From positions 186,001 through 250,000 of the forward strand of contig NZ_NOIN01000006.1 in assembly GCF_014596565.1 (NCBI RefSeq): 64,000 nt of DNA, in the 5' to 3' direction. This document shows, piece after piece, positions 7,640-16,518 of the stretch. The stretch is from Pseudomonas sp. PSB18 (GTDB lineage: Bacteria; Pseudomonadota; Gammaproteobacteria; Pseudomonadales; Pseudomonadaceae). The position numbers and the translations under genes were made by a program. The first letter of the stretch is position 1, and every line of letters starts with the position of its first letter. The notes under the pieces were generated by a model. That model searched no databases and was not told the origin of the DNA. It saw nothing but the letters and a program-made list of their open reading frames with translations.

Positions 7640-9424
7640 ATGACTACAGGCAGTGCTCTGTACATCCCGCCCTACAAGGCAGACGACCAGGATGTGGTCG
7701 TCGAACTGAACAACCGTTTTGGCCCCGAGGCGTTCACCGCCCAGCCGACCCGCACCGGCATGCCGGTGCTTTGGGTTGCCCGCGCCAGACTCGTCGAGGT
7801 CCTGACCTTCCTGCGCAACCTGCCCAAGCCGTACGTCATGCTCTATGACCTGCACGGCGTGGACGAGCGCCTGCGCACCAAGCGCCAGGGCCTGCCCGAC
7901 GGCGTCGACTTCACCGTGTTCTATCACCTGATGTCGATCGAGCGTAATAGTGACGTAATGATCAAGGTCGCCTTGTCCGAGAGCGACCTCAGCGTGCCGA
8001 CCGTGACCGGCATCTGGCCGAACGCCAACTGGTACGAACGTGAAGTGTGGGACATGTACGGGATCGATTTCCCCGGCCATCCGCACCTGACGCGCATCAT
8101 GATGCCGCCGACCTGGGAAGGTCACCCGCTGCGCAAGGACTTCCCGGCCCGTGCCACCGAGTTCGACCCGTTCAGCCTGTCCCTGGCCAAGCAACAGCTC
8201 GAGGAAGAGGCCGCACGCTTCAAGCCTGAAGACTGGGGCATGAAGCGTTCGGGCGCCAACGAGGACTACATGTTCCTCAACCTGGGCCCGAACCACCCTT
8301 CGGCCCACGGTGCGTTCCGCATCATCCTGCAACTGGACGGCGAAGAGATCGTCGACTGTGTCCCGGACATCGGCTACCACCACCGTGGTGCCGAGAAAAT
8401 GGCCGAGCGCCAGTCCTGGCACAGCTACATTCCGTACACCGACCGCATCGACTACCTCGGCGGGGTGATGAACAACCTGCCGTACGTGCTTTCGGTCGAG
8501 AAGCTGGCCGGGATCAAGGTGCCGGACCGGGTCGACGTCATCCGCATCATGATGGCCGAGTTCTTCCGTATCACCAGCCACCTGCTGTTCCTGGGCACCT
8601 ACATCCAGGACGTGGGCGCCATGACGCCGGTGTTCTTCACCTTCACCGACCGCCAGAAGGCGTACACGGTGATCGAAGCCATTACCGGTTTCCGCCTGCA
8701 CCCGGCCTGGTACCGCATCGGTGGCGTTGCCCACGATCTGCCACGTGGTTGGGAAAAGCTGGTCAAGGACTTCGTCGAGTGGATGCCCAAGCGCCTGGAC
8801 GAATACACCAAGGCCGCCTTGCAGAACAGCATCCTCAAGGGTCGCACCATCGGCGTCGCCGCCTACAACACCAAGGAAGCCCTGGAATGGGGCGTCACCG
8901 GTGCCGGCCTGCGTTCCACCGGTTGCGACTTCGACCTGCGCAAGGCACGCCCCTACTCCGGCTACGAGAACTTCGAATTCGAAGTACCGCTGGCGGTCAA
9001 CGGCGATGCCTATGACCGCTGCATGGTTCGCGTCGAGGAGATGCGCCAGAGCGTCAAGATCATCGAGCAATGCATGCGCAACATGCCGGAAGGCCCGTAC
9101 AAGGCGGATCACCCGCTGACCACGCCGCCGCCCAAGGAACGCACGCTGCAGCACATCGAGACCCTGATCACGCACTTCCTGCAGGTTTCGTGGGGCCCGG
9201 TCATGCCGGCCAACGAGTCCTTCCAGATGATCGAAGCGACCAAGGGCATCAACAGTTACTACCTGACGAGCGACGGCGGCACCATGAGCTACCGCACCCG
9301 GATCCGCACCCCAAGCTACCCGCACCTGCAGCAGATCCCTTCGGTGATCAAAGGCAGCATGGTCGCGGACTTGATCGCGTACCTGGGTAGTATCGATTTC
9401 GTTATGGCCGACGTGGACCGCTAA
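7640..9424 (+). CDS. nuoCD: NADH-quinone oxidoreductase fused subunits C and D
   Basis: A 594-residue fusion. Residues about 1-190 are NuoC (30-kDa subunit, signature EREVWDMYGIDFPGHP with RIMMP following). Residues about 205-594 are NuoD (49-kDa subunit), starting at LNLGPNHPSAHGAFR, where the histidine of GPNHPSAHG lines the quinone pocket, and including YHHRGAEKMAE. The fusion is usual in Pseudomonas and E. coli. It sits 73 bp after nuoB and 2 bp before nuoE. Confidence 0.97.
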   Translation: MTTGSALYIPPYKADDQDVVVELNNRFGPEAFTAQPTRTGMPVLWVARARLVEVLTFLRNLPKPYVMLYDLHGVDERLRTKRQGLPDGVDFTVFYHLMSIERNSDVMIKVALSESDLSVPTVTGIWPNANWYEREVWDMYGIDFPGHPHLTRIMMPPTWEGHPLRKDFPARATEFDPFSLSLAKQQLEEEAARFKPEDWGMKRSGANEDYMFLNLGPNHPSAHGAFRIILQLDGEEIVDCVPDIGYHHRGAEKMAERQSWHSYIPYTDRIDYLGGVMNNLPYVLSVEKLAGIKVPDRVDVIRIMMAEFFRITSHLLFLGTYIQDVGAMTPVFFTFTDRQKAYTVIEAITGFRLHPAWYRIGGVAHDLPRGWEKLVKDFVEWMPKRLDEYTKAALQNSILKGRTIGVAAYNTKEALEWGVTGAGLRSTGCDFDLRKARPYSGYENFEFEVPLAVNGDAYDRCMVRVEEMRQSVKIIEQCMRNMPEGPYKADHPLTTPPPKERTLQHIETLITHFLQVSWGPVMPANESFQMIEATKGINSYYLTSDGGTMSYRTRIRTPSYPHLQQIPSVIKGSMVADLIAYLGSIDFVMADVDR

Positions 9425-9426
9425 GC

Positions 9427-9924
9427 ATGAACAGCACGCTTATCCAGACAGACCGTTTCGCCCTGAGCGAAACCGAGCGCTCGGCCATCGAGCACGAGCT
9501 GCATCACTACGAAGACCCGCGCGCGGCGTCGATCGAAGCCCTGAAGATCGTCCAGAAGGAACGTGGCTGGGTGCCTGACGGCGCGCTCTACGCCATCGGC
9601 GAGATCCTCGGCATCCCGGCGAGCGACGTCGAAGGCGTCGCCACCTTCTACAGCCAGATCTTCCGCCAGCCCGTAGGCCGCCACATCATTCGCGTCTGCG
9701 ACAGCATGGTCTGCTACATCGGTGGCCACGAATCCGTGGTCAGCGAAATCCAGAGCAAGCTGGGCATCGGCCTCGGCCAGACCACCGCCGACGGCCGCTT
9801 CACGCTGCTGCCGGTGTGCTGCCTGGGCAACTGCGACAAGGCCCCGGCGCTGATGATCGACGACGACACCTTCGGTGACGTTGCACCCGCTGGCGTCGCC
9901 AAATTGCTGGAGGGCTACGTATGA
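9427..9924 (+). CDS. nuoE: NADH-quinone oxidoreductase subunit E
   Basis: A 165-residue thioredoxin-fold subunit of the NADH dehydrogenase module that carries [2Fe-2S] cluster N1a. Four ligand cysteines are visible: C-x4-C in CDSMVCYIGG and C-x3-C in CLGNCDKAP. Its end overlaps the nuoF start by 4 bp (ATGA), indicating coupled translation. Confidence 0.97.
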   Translation: MNSTLIQTDRFALSETERSAIEHELHHYEDPRAASIEALKIVQKERGWVPDGALYAIGEILGIPASDVEGVATFYSQIFRQPVGRHIIRVCDSMVCYIGGHESVVSEIQSKLGIGLGQTTADGRFTLLPVCCLGNCDKAPALMIDDDTFGDVAPAGVAKLLEGYV

Positions 9925-11279
9925 CCCTGACTTCCTTCGGGCCCGCCAACCGCATCAAGCGCTCGGCCGAAACCCATCCCCTGACCTGGCGCCTGCGTGA
10001 CGACGGCGAAGCCGTGTGGCTGGACGAGTACCAGGCCAAGAACGGCTATGCCGCCGCGCGCAAGGCGTTCGCCGACATGGCCCAGGACGACATCGTCCAG
10101 ACCGTGAAGGACTCCGGCCTCAAGGGTCGCGGCGGTGCGGGCTTCCCCACCGGCGTGAAGTGGGGCCTGATGCCCAAGGACGAATCCATCGACATCCGCT
10201 ACCTGCTCTGCAACGCGGACGAAATGGAACCCAACACCTGGAAGGACCGCATGCTGATGGAGCAACTGCCCCATCTGCTGATCGAAGGCATGCTGATCAG
10301 CGCCCGTGCGCTGAAAACCTACCGTGGCTACATCTTCCTGCGCGGCGAATACACCACCGCCGCCAGGCACCTGAACCGTGCCGTGGAAGAAGCCAAGGCC
10401 GCAGGCCTGCTGGGCAAGAACATCCTGGGCAGCGGCTTCGATTTCGAGCTGTTCGTCCACACCGGCGCCGGGCGCTACATCTGCGGTGAAGAAACCGCAC
10501 TGATCAACTCCCTGGAAGGCCGCCGCGCCAACCCGCGCTCCAAGCCGCCCTTCCCGGCCGCCGTGGGCGTGTGGGGCAAGCCGACCTGCGTGAACAACGT
10601 CGAGACCCTGTGCAACGTGCCGGCGATCATCGCCGACGGCGTGGAATGGTACAAATCCCTGGCCCGCGACGGCAGCGAAGACATGGGCACCAAGCTCATG
10701 GGTTTCTCCGGCAAGGTCAAGAACCCCGGCCTGTGGGAACTGCCTTTCGGCGTCACCGGCCGCGAGCTGTTCGAGGACTACGCCGGCGGCATGCGCGACG
10801 GCTACAAGCTCAAGTGCTGGCAGCCCGGCGGTGCCGGTACCGGTTTCCTGTTGCCGGAGCACCTGGACGCACAGATGTATGCCGGCGGCATCGCCAAGGT
10901 GGGCACCCGGATGGGTACCGGCCTGGCCATGGCGGTGGACGACAGCGTCAACATGGTTTCGCTGCTGCGCAACATGGAGCAGTTTTTCTCCCGTGAGTCC
11001 TGCGGCTTCTGCACCCCTTGCCGCGATGGCCTGCCCTGGAGCGTCAAGCTGCTGATGGCCATCGAGAACGGCGAAGGCCAGCCCGGCGACATCGAGACCC
11101 TGCTGGGTCTGGTGGGTTTCCTCGGCCCAGGCAAGACCTTCTGTGCTCACGCACCGGGTGCCGTGGAGCCGTTGGGCAGCGCGATCAAATACTTCCGCTC
11201 TGAATTCGAGGCCGGCATCGCGCCTACCCGCGCAGGCGATCTCAATCAGGTGGTCACGCCGACCATGGTCGGCGCGTAA
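9921..11279 (+). CDS. nuoF: NADH-quinone oxidoreductase subunit F (NADH- and FMN-binding)
   Basis: A 452-residue subunit that oxidises NADH. It has the glycine-rich FMN/NADH site GRGGAGFPTG (residues about 68-77), the second nucleotide motif CGEETALINSLEG, and the N3 [4Fe-4S] ligands SCGFCTPCRDG with the fourth cysteine in KTFCAHAPG. It is the last gene before the largest gap in the operon (137 bp), which holds a strong hairpin. Confidence 0.98.
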   Translation: MTLTSFGPANRIKRSAETHPLTWRLRDDGEAVWLDEYQAKNGYAAARKAFADMAQDDIVQTVKDSGLKGRGGAGFPTGVKWGLMPKDESIDIRYLLCNADEMEPNTWKDRMLMEQLPHLLIEGMLISARALKTYRGYIFLRGEYTTAARHLNRAVEEAKAAGLLGKNILGSGFDFELFVHTGAGRYICGEETALINSLEGRRANPRSKPPFPAAVGVWGKPTCVNNVETLCNVPAIIADGVEWYKSLARDGSEDMGTKLMGFSGKVKNPGLWELPFGVTGRELFEDYAGGMRDGYKLKCWQPGGAGTGFLLPEHLDAQMYAGGIAKVGTRMGTGLAMAVDDSVNMVSLLRNMEQFFSRESCGFCTPCRDGLPWSVKLLMAIENGEGQPGDIETLLGLVGFLGPGKTFCAHAPGAVEPLGSAIKYFRSEFEAGIAPTRAGDLNQVVTPTMVGA

Positions 11280-11289
11280 CACGCTTAAG

Positions 11290-11318
11290 AAGGCGAAGGG
11301 TCCGTGCCCTTCGCCTTT
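11290..11318 (+). terminator. Intra-operon hairpin between nuoF and nuoG (attenuator or mRNA stabiliser)
   Basis: A perfect 11-bp stem (AAGGCGAAGGG/CCCTTCGCCTT) with a 6-nt loop, followed by only three T residues. Other junctions in this operon are much tighter. The structure could partially terminate, set the ratio of the NADH module to the rest, or protect the 3' end of a processed nuoA-F message. Confidence 0.7.
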
Positions 11319-11416
11319 CGTCCGATGACGCCTTTGCAGGCTGTTTGGATTCGGACGAACGACAAGATTCCATTAGCCACGCCCGCTGACACCGGGCCAA
11401 CGAAGAACTTTGAACC

Positions 11417-14131
11417 ATGGCCACTATCCACGTAGACGGCAAAGCGCTCGAAGTCGACGGGGCAGACAACCTGTTACAGGCATGTCTGTCGCTAGGCCTC
11501 GACATCCCTTATTTCTGCTGGCATCCCGCGCTTGGTAGCGTCGGGGCCTGTCGGCAGTGTGCGGTCAAGCAGTACACCGACGAGAACGACACCCGCGGCC
11601 GGATCGTCATGTCCTGCATGACCCCGGCCACCGACAACACCTGGATCTCCATCGACGATGAAGAATCCAAGGCGTTCCGCGCCAGTGTCGTCGAATGGCT
11701 GATGACCAACCACCCGCACGACTGCCCGGTCTGCGAGGAAGGCGGTCACTGCCACCTGCAAGACATGACCGTGATGACCGGCCACAACGAGCGCCGTTAT
11801 CGCTTCAAGAAACGCACCCACCAGAACCAGCAACTGGGCCCGTTCATCTCCCACGAGATGAACCGCTGCATCGCCTGCTACCGCTGCGTGCGCTACTACA
11901 AGGACTACGCCGGCGGCACCGACCTGGGCGTGTTCGGTGCCCACGACAACGTGTACTTCGGTCGCGTTGAAGACGGCACCCTGGAAAGCGAATTCTCCGG
12001 CAACCTCACCGAGGTCTGCCCGACCGGTGTGTTCACCGACAAGACCCACTCCGAGCGCTACAACCGCAAGTGGGACATGCAGTTCTCGCCAAGCATCTGC
12101 CACGGCTGCTCCAGCGGTTGCAACATCAGCCCGGGCGAGCGCTACGGCGAACTGCGTCGCATCGAGAACCGCTACAACGGTTCGGTGAACCAGTATTTCC
12201 TGTGCGACCGTGGCCGCTTCGGCTACGGCTACGTCAACCGCACGGACCGTCCACGCCAGCCGTTGCTGGCCGACGGTACCAAGCTGAGCCTGGACGCAGC
12301 CCTGGACAAGGCCGCCGAACTGCTGCGCGGCCGCAACATCGTCGGCATCGGTTCGCCACGGGCCAGCCTGGAAAGCAACTACGCACTGCGCGAACTGGTC
12401 GGTGCCGAGCACTTCTACAGCGGTATCGAAGCCGGTGAGCTGGAGCGCATCCGCCTGGTGCTGCAAGTGCTCAAGGACAGCCCGCTGCCCGTGCCGACGA
12501 TGCGTGACATCGAAGACCACGACGCCGTGTTCGTCCTCGGCGAAGACCTCACCCAGACCGCCGCCCGCATGGCCCTGGCCCTGCGCCAGTCGGTCAAGGG
12601 CAAGGCCGAAGACATGGCCGACGCCATGCGCGTCCAGCCGTGGCTCGACGCTGCCGTGAAGAACATCGGCCAGCATGAGCTGAACCCGCTATTCATCGCC
12701 AGTCTGGCTGAAACCAAGCTCGACGACGTCGCCGAGGAATGCGTTCACGCCGCGCCTGACGACCTGGCGCGCATCGGCTTTGCCGTGGCTCACGCCCTGG
12801 ACGCCAGCGCCCCGGCCGTCGAAGGCCTGGACAGCGAAGCGACCGCCCTGGTCCAGCGCATCGCCGACGCCCTGCTGGCGGCCAAGCGGCCGCTGGTGAT
12901 CGCCGGTACGTCCCTGGGCTCCAAGGCCCTGATCGAGGCCGCCGCCAACATCGCCAAGGCCCTGAAGCTGCGCGAGAAGAACGGTTCCATCAGCCTGGTC
13001 GTGCCGGAAGCCAACAGCCTCGGCCTCGCCATGCTCGGTGGCGAATCGGTGGATGCCGCCCTGCAAAAGGTCATCGACGGCAGCGCCGACGCCATCGTGG
13101 TGCTGGAAAACGACCTGTACACCCGCACCGACAAAGCCCGTGTGGACGCCGCCCTGAACGCTGCGAAAGTGCTGATCGTCGCCGACCACCAGAAGACCGC
13201 CACCACCGACCGCGCCCACCTGGTGCTGCCGGCGGCGAGCTTCGCCGAAGGCGACGGTACGCTGGTCAGCCAGGAAGGCCGCGCCCAGCGCTTCTTCCAG
13301 GTCTTCGACCCGCAATACCTGGACGCCAGCATCCTGGTCCACGAAGGCTGGCGCTGGCTGCACGCCCTGCGCGCCACCCTGCTGAACCAGCCGATCGACT
13401 GGACGCAACTCGACCACGTCACCGCTGCCTGTGCCTCCAGCACCGCGCAACTGGCCCGCATCGTCGACGCCGCGCCGTCCGCCTCGTTCCGCATCAAGGG
13501 TCTGAAACTGGCCCGTGAACCGCTGCGTTACTCCGGCCGCACGGCCATGCGCGCGAACATCAACGTTCACGAACCACGCACCCCGCAGGACACGGACACC
13601 GCGTTCGCCTTCTCCATGGAAGGTTACTCGGGCTCCGCCGAACCGCGCTCGCAAGTGCCGTTCGCCTGGTCGCCGGGCTGGAACTCGCCGCAGGCCTGGA
13701 ACAAGTTCCAGGACGAAGTCGGTGGTCACCTGCGTGCCGGTGACCCGGGCACCCGCCTGATCGAAAGCCAGGGCGATGGCCTGAGCTGGTTCGCCAGCGT
13801 ACCGCGCGCCTTCAACCCGGCACCGGGCACCTGGCAGGTCGTGCCGTTCCATCACCTGTTCGGCAGCGAAGAGAACTCTTCCAAGGCCGCGCCGGTGCAG
13901 GAACGCATTCCGGCCGCCTACGTGGCGCTGGCCAAGTCCGAAGCCGACCGCCTGGGGGTCAACGACGGCGCCCTGCTGAGCCTGAACGTGGCCGGCCAGA
14001 CCCTGCGTCTGCCGCTGCGCATCAATGAAGAACTGGGCGCCGGCCTGGTGGCCCTGCCGGCCGGCCTGGCGGGAATCCCACCGGCGGTGTTCGGTAAAAC
14101 CGTCGACGGTCTGCAGGAGGCAGCGCAATGA
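11417..14131 (+). CDS. nuoG: NADH-quinone oxidoreductase subunit G
   Basis: A 904-residue iron-sulfur subunit. The N-terminal ferredoxin domain has the [2Fe-2S] N1b cysteines (residues about 34-67). H-x3-C-x2-C-x5-C (HPHDCPVCEEGGHC) binds N5, and CIACYRC plus VCPTG bind N4. The extra N7 site C-x2-C-x3-C-x27-C is complete (CHGCSSGC...LCDRG), as in E. coli. The rest is a molybdopterin-oxidoreductase-like domain that has lost its cofactor. Its stop overlaps nuoH by 4 bp. Confidence 0.98.
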   Translation: MATIHVDGKALEVDGADNLLQACLSLGLDIPYFCWHPALGSVGACRQCAVKQYTDENDTRGRIVMSCMTPATDNTWISIDDEESKAFRASVVEWLMTNHPHDCPVCEEGGHCHLQDMTVMTGHNERRYRFKKRTHQNQQLGPFISHEMNRCIACYRCVRYYKDYAGGTDLGVFGAHDNVYFGRVEDGTLESEFSGNLTEVCPTGVFTDKTHSERYNRKWDMQFSPSICHGCSSGCNISPGERYGELRRIENRYNGSVNQYFLCDRGRFGYGYVNRTDRPRQPLLADGTKLSLDAALDKAAELLRGRNIVGIGSPRASLESNYALRELVGAEHFYSGIEAGELERIRLVLQVLKDSPLPVPTMRDIEDHDAVFVLGEDLTQTAARMALALRQSVKGKAEDMADAMRVQPWLDAAVKNIGQHELNPLFIASLAETKLDDVAEECVHAAPDDLARIGFAVAHALDASAPAVEGLDSEATALVQRIADALLAAKRPLVIAGTSLGSKALIEAAANIAKALKLREKNGSISLVVPEANSLGLAMLGGESVDAALQKVIDGSADAIVVLENDLYTRTDKARVDAALNAAKVLIVADHQKTATTDRAHLVLPAASFAEGDGTLVSQEGRAQRFFQVFDPQYLDASILVHEGWRWLHALRATLLNQPIDWTQLDHVTAACASSTAQLARIVDAAPSASFRIKGLKLAREPLRYSGRTAMRANINVHEPRTPQDTDTAFAFSMEGYSGSAEPRSQVPFAWSPGWNSPQAWNKFQDEVGGHLRAGDPGTRLIESQGDGLSWFASVPRAFNPAPGTWQVVPFHHLFGSEENSSKAAPVQERIPAAYVALAKSEADRLGVNDGALLSLNVAGQTLRLPLRINEELGAGLVALPAGLAGIPPAVFGKTVDGLQEAAQ

Positions 14132-15135
14132 GCTGGTTCACCCCTGATGTGATCGCTGTGATCCTGACGGTCCTCAAGGCCATCGTGATCCTGCTGGCCG
14201 TGGTGGTCACAGGCGCATTGCTGAGCTTTGTCGAGCGTCGTCTGCTGGGCTGGTGGCAGGACCGCTACGGTCCGAACCGCGTCGGCCCGTTCGGCATGTT
14301 CCAGATCGCCGCCGACATGATCAAGATGTTCTTCAAGGAAGACTGGACGCCACCCTTTGTCGACAAGGTGATTTTCACCCTGGCGCCGGTGGTGGCCATG
14401 AGCGCCTTGCTGATTGCCTTCGCGATCATCCCGATCACCCCGACCTGGGGCGTCGCGGACCTGAACATCGGCCTGCTGTTCTTCTTCGCCATGGCCGGCC
14501 TGTCGGTTTACGCGGTGCTGTTCGCCGGCTGGTCGAGCAACAACAAGTACGCCCTGCTGGGTAGCTTGCGGGCATCGGCCCAGACCGTGTCCTACGAAGT
14601 GTTCATGGGCCTGGCGCTGATGGGCGTGGTGGTCCAGGTCGGCTCGTTCAACATGCGCGACATCGTCGAGTACCAGGCCCAGAACCTGTGGTTCATCATT
14701 CCGCAGTTCTTCGGCTTCTGTACCTTCTTCATCGCTGGCGTGGCCGTGACTCACCGTCACCCGTTCGACCAGCCGGAAGCGGAGCAGGAACTGGCCGACG
14801 GTTACCACATCGAATACGCCGGCATGAAATGGGGCATGTTCTTCGTGGGCGAGTACATCGGTATCGTCCTGATCTCGGCATTGCTGGTGACGCTGTTCTT
14901 CGGCGGCTGGCACGGTCCGTTCGACATCCTGCCGCAACTGTCCTTCGTGTGGTTCGCCCTGAAGACCGCGTTCTTCATCATGCTGTTCGTCCTGCTGCGC
15001 GCCGCTATCCCGCGCCCGCGCTACGACCAGGTGATGGACTTCAGCTGGAAATTCTGCCTGCCACTGACCCTGATCAATTTGCTGGTGACCGCTGCGATCG
15101 TGTTGTTGAACACGCCTGCGGCCGCGGTTCAGTGA
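14128..15135 (+). CDS. nuoH: NADH-quinone oxidoreductase subunit H
   Basis: A 335-residue membrane subunit with about eight helices that forms the quinone chamber together with NuoB and NuoD. The conserved ERRLLGWWQDRYGPNRVGPFG region and the acidic loop HPFDQPEAEQELADGY line the quinone tunnel. It overlaps nuoG and is followed after 11 bp by nuoI. Confidence 0.97.
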   Translation: MSWFTPDVIAVILTVLKAIVILLAVVVTGALLSFVERRLLGWWQDRYGPNRVGPFGMFQIAADMIKMFFKEDWTPPFVDKVIFTLAPVVAMSALLIAFAIIPITPTWGVADLNIGLLFFFAMAGLSVYAVLFAGWSSNNKYALLGSLRASAQTVSYEVFMGLALMGVVVQVGSFNMRDIVEYQAQNLWFIIPQFFGFCTFFIAGVAVTHRHPFDQPEAEQELADGYHIEYAGMKWGMFFVGEYIGIVLISALLVTLFFGGWHGPFDILPQLSFVWFALKTAFFIMLFVLLRAAIPRPRYDQVMDFSWKFCLPLTLINLLVTAAIVLLNTPAAAVQ

Positions 15136-15146
15136 GGATTTGACCC

Positions 15147-15695
15147 ATGTTCAAATATATTGGCGACATCGTTAAGGGTACCGGTACCCAACTGCGAAGC
15201 CTGGTCATGATCTTCGGCCATGGCTTCCGCAAGCGCGACACCCTGCAATACCCGGAAGAGCCGGTCTACCTGGCACCGCGTTACCGCGGCCGCATCGTCC
15301 TGACCCGCGACCCCGACGGCGAAGAGCGCTGCGTGGCGTGCAACCTGTGCGCCGTGGCCTGCCCGGTAGGCTGCATCTCGCTGCAGAAAGCTGAAACCGA
15401 AGACGGTCGCTGGTACCCGGACTTCTTCCGCATCAACTTCTCGCGCTGCATTTTCTGCGGCCTCTGCGAGGAAGCATGCCCGACCACCGCAATCCAGCTC
15501 ACACCGGATTTCGAAATGGCGGATTTCAAACGTCAGGACCTGGTGTACGAGAAAGAAGATCTGCTGATTTCCGGTCCCGGTAAAAACCCTGATTACAACT
15601 TCTATCGTGTTGCAGGTATGGCCATTGCCGGTAAGCCGAAAGGCGCCGCGCAGAACGAAGCCGAACCGATCAACGTGAAGAGCTTGCTGCCTTAA
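15147..15695 (+). CDS. nuoI: NADH-quinone oxidoreductase subunit I
   Basis: A 182-residue ferredoxin-like subunit that carries clusters N6a and N6b. Both C-x2-C-x2-C-x3-C-P motifs are intact: CVACNLCAVACP and CIFCGLCEEACP. It passes electrons from NuoG to NuoB. A good GAGGATTTG ribosome site precedes it. Confidence 0.98.
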   Translation: MFKYIGDIVKGTGTQLRSLVMIFGHGFRKRDTLQYPEEPVYLAPRYRGRIVLTRDPDGEERCVACNLCAVACPVGCISLQKAETEDGRWYPDFFRINFSRCIFCGLCEEACPTTAIQLTPDFEMADFKRQDLVYEKEDLLISGPGKNPDYNFYRVAGMAIAGKPKGAAQNEAEPINVKSLLP

Positions 15696-15704
15696 GGAAG
15701 AAAG

Positions 15705-16205
15705 ATGGAATTCGCTTTCTATTTCGCATCGGGTATCGCGGTGGTGTCCACGCTTCGTGTGGTCACCAACACCAACCCCATACATGCCCTGCTCTACCTG
15801 ATCATTTCGCTCATCGCCGTGGCCATGACCTTCTTCGCCCTCGGTGCACCGTTTGCCGGGGCCCTGGAAGTGATCGCCTACGCCGGCGCCATCATGGTGC
15901 TGTTCGTGTTCGTGGTGATGATGCTGAACCTCGGCCCGGCCTCGGTCCAGCAGGAGCGCAACTGGCTCAAGCCCGGCATCTGGGCGGGGCCGGTGATTCT
16001 CGCCGCCCTGCTGCTGGGTGAACTGCTGTATGTGCTGTTCGCTCACCAGAGCGGCCAGGCCATCGGTCACACCACCGTAGGCGCCAAGACCGTGGGCATC
16101 AGCCTGTTCGGTCCGTACCTGCTGGTGGTCGAACTCGCCTCGATGCTGCTGCTTGCCGCAGCCGTCACGGCGTTCCATTTGGGCCGTAACGAGGCGAAGG
16201 AGTAA
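15705..16205 (+). CDS. nuoJ: NADH-quinone oxidoreductase subunit J
   Basis: A 166-residue five-helix membrane subunit. The AYAGAIMVLFVFVVMMLNL segment (TM3, residues about 54-72) is the signature region containing the pi-bulge implicated in coupling in related enzymes. It lies between nuoI and nuoK with short spacers. Confidence 0.96.
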   Translation: MEFAFYFASGIAVVSTLRVVTNTNPIHALLYLIISLIAVAMTFFALGAPFAGALEVIAYAGAIMVLFVFVVMMLNLGPASVQQERNWLKPGIWAGPVILAALLLGELLYVLFAHQSGQAIGHTTVGAKTVGISLFGPYLLVVELASMLLLAAAVTAFHLGRNEAKE

Positions 16206-16209
16206 TCAC

Positions 16210-16518
16210 ATGCCTGCTATCCCTCTCGAACACGGTCTGGCGGTTGCCGGCATCCTGTTCTGTCTCGGTCTGGTCGGCCTGATGGTCCGCCGCAACATTC
16301 TGTTCGTGCTGATGAGCCTGGAGGTCATGATGAATGCCGCCGCCCTGGCCTTCATCGTCGCGGGCGCTCGCTGGGCGCAGCCCGATGGACAGATCATGTT
16401 CATCCTGGTGATCAGCCTGGCAGCCGCCGAGGCCAGTATCGGCCTGGCGATCCTGTTGCAGCTGTATCGCCGCTTCCACACGCTCGATATCGACGCTGCC
16501 AGTGAGATGCACGGATGA
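16210..16518 (+). CDS. nuoK: NADH-quinone oxidoreductase subunit K
   Basis: A 102-residue three-helix membrane subunit. The buried glutamates needed for proton translocation are in the LMSLEVMMNAA stretch and the AAAEASIGLAI stretch. ATG 16210 (MPAIPLEHGL) matches the known family start; the frame is open further upstream only across the end of nuoJ. Its stop overlaps the nuoL start by 4 bp. Confidence 0.96.
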   Translation: MPAIPLEHGLAVAGILFCLGLVGLMVRRNILFVLMSLEVMMNAAALAFIVAGARWAQPDGQIMFILVISLAAAEASIGLAILLQLYRRFHTLDIDAASEMHG

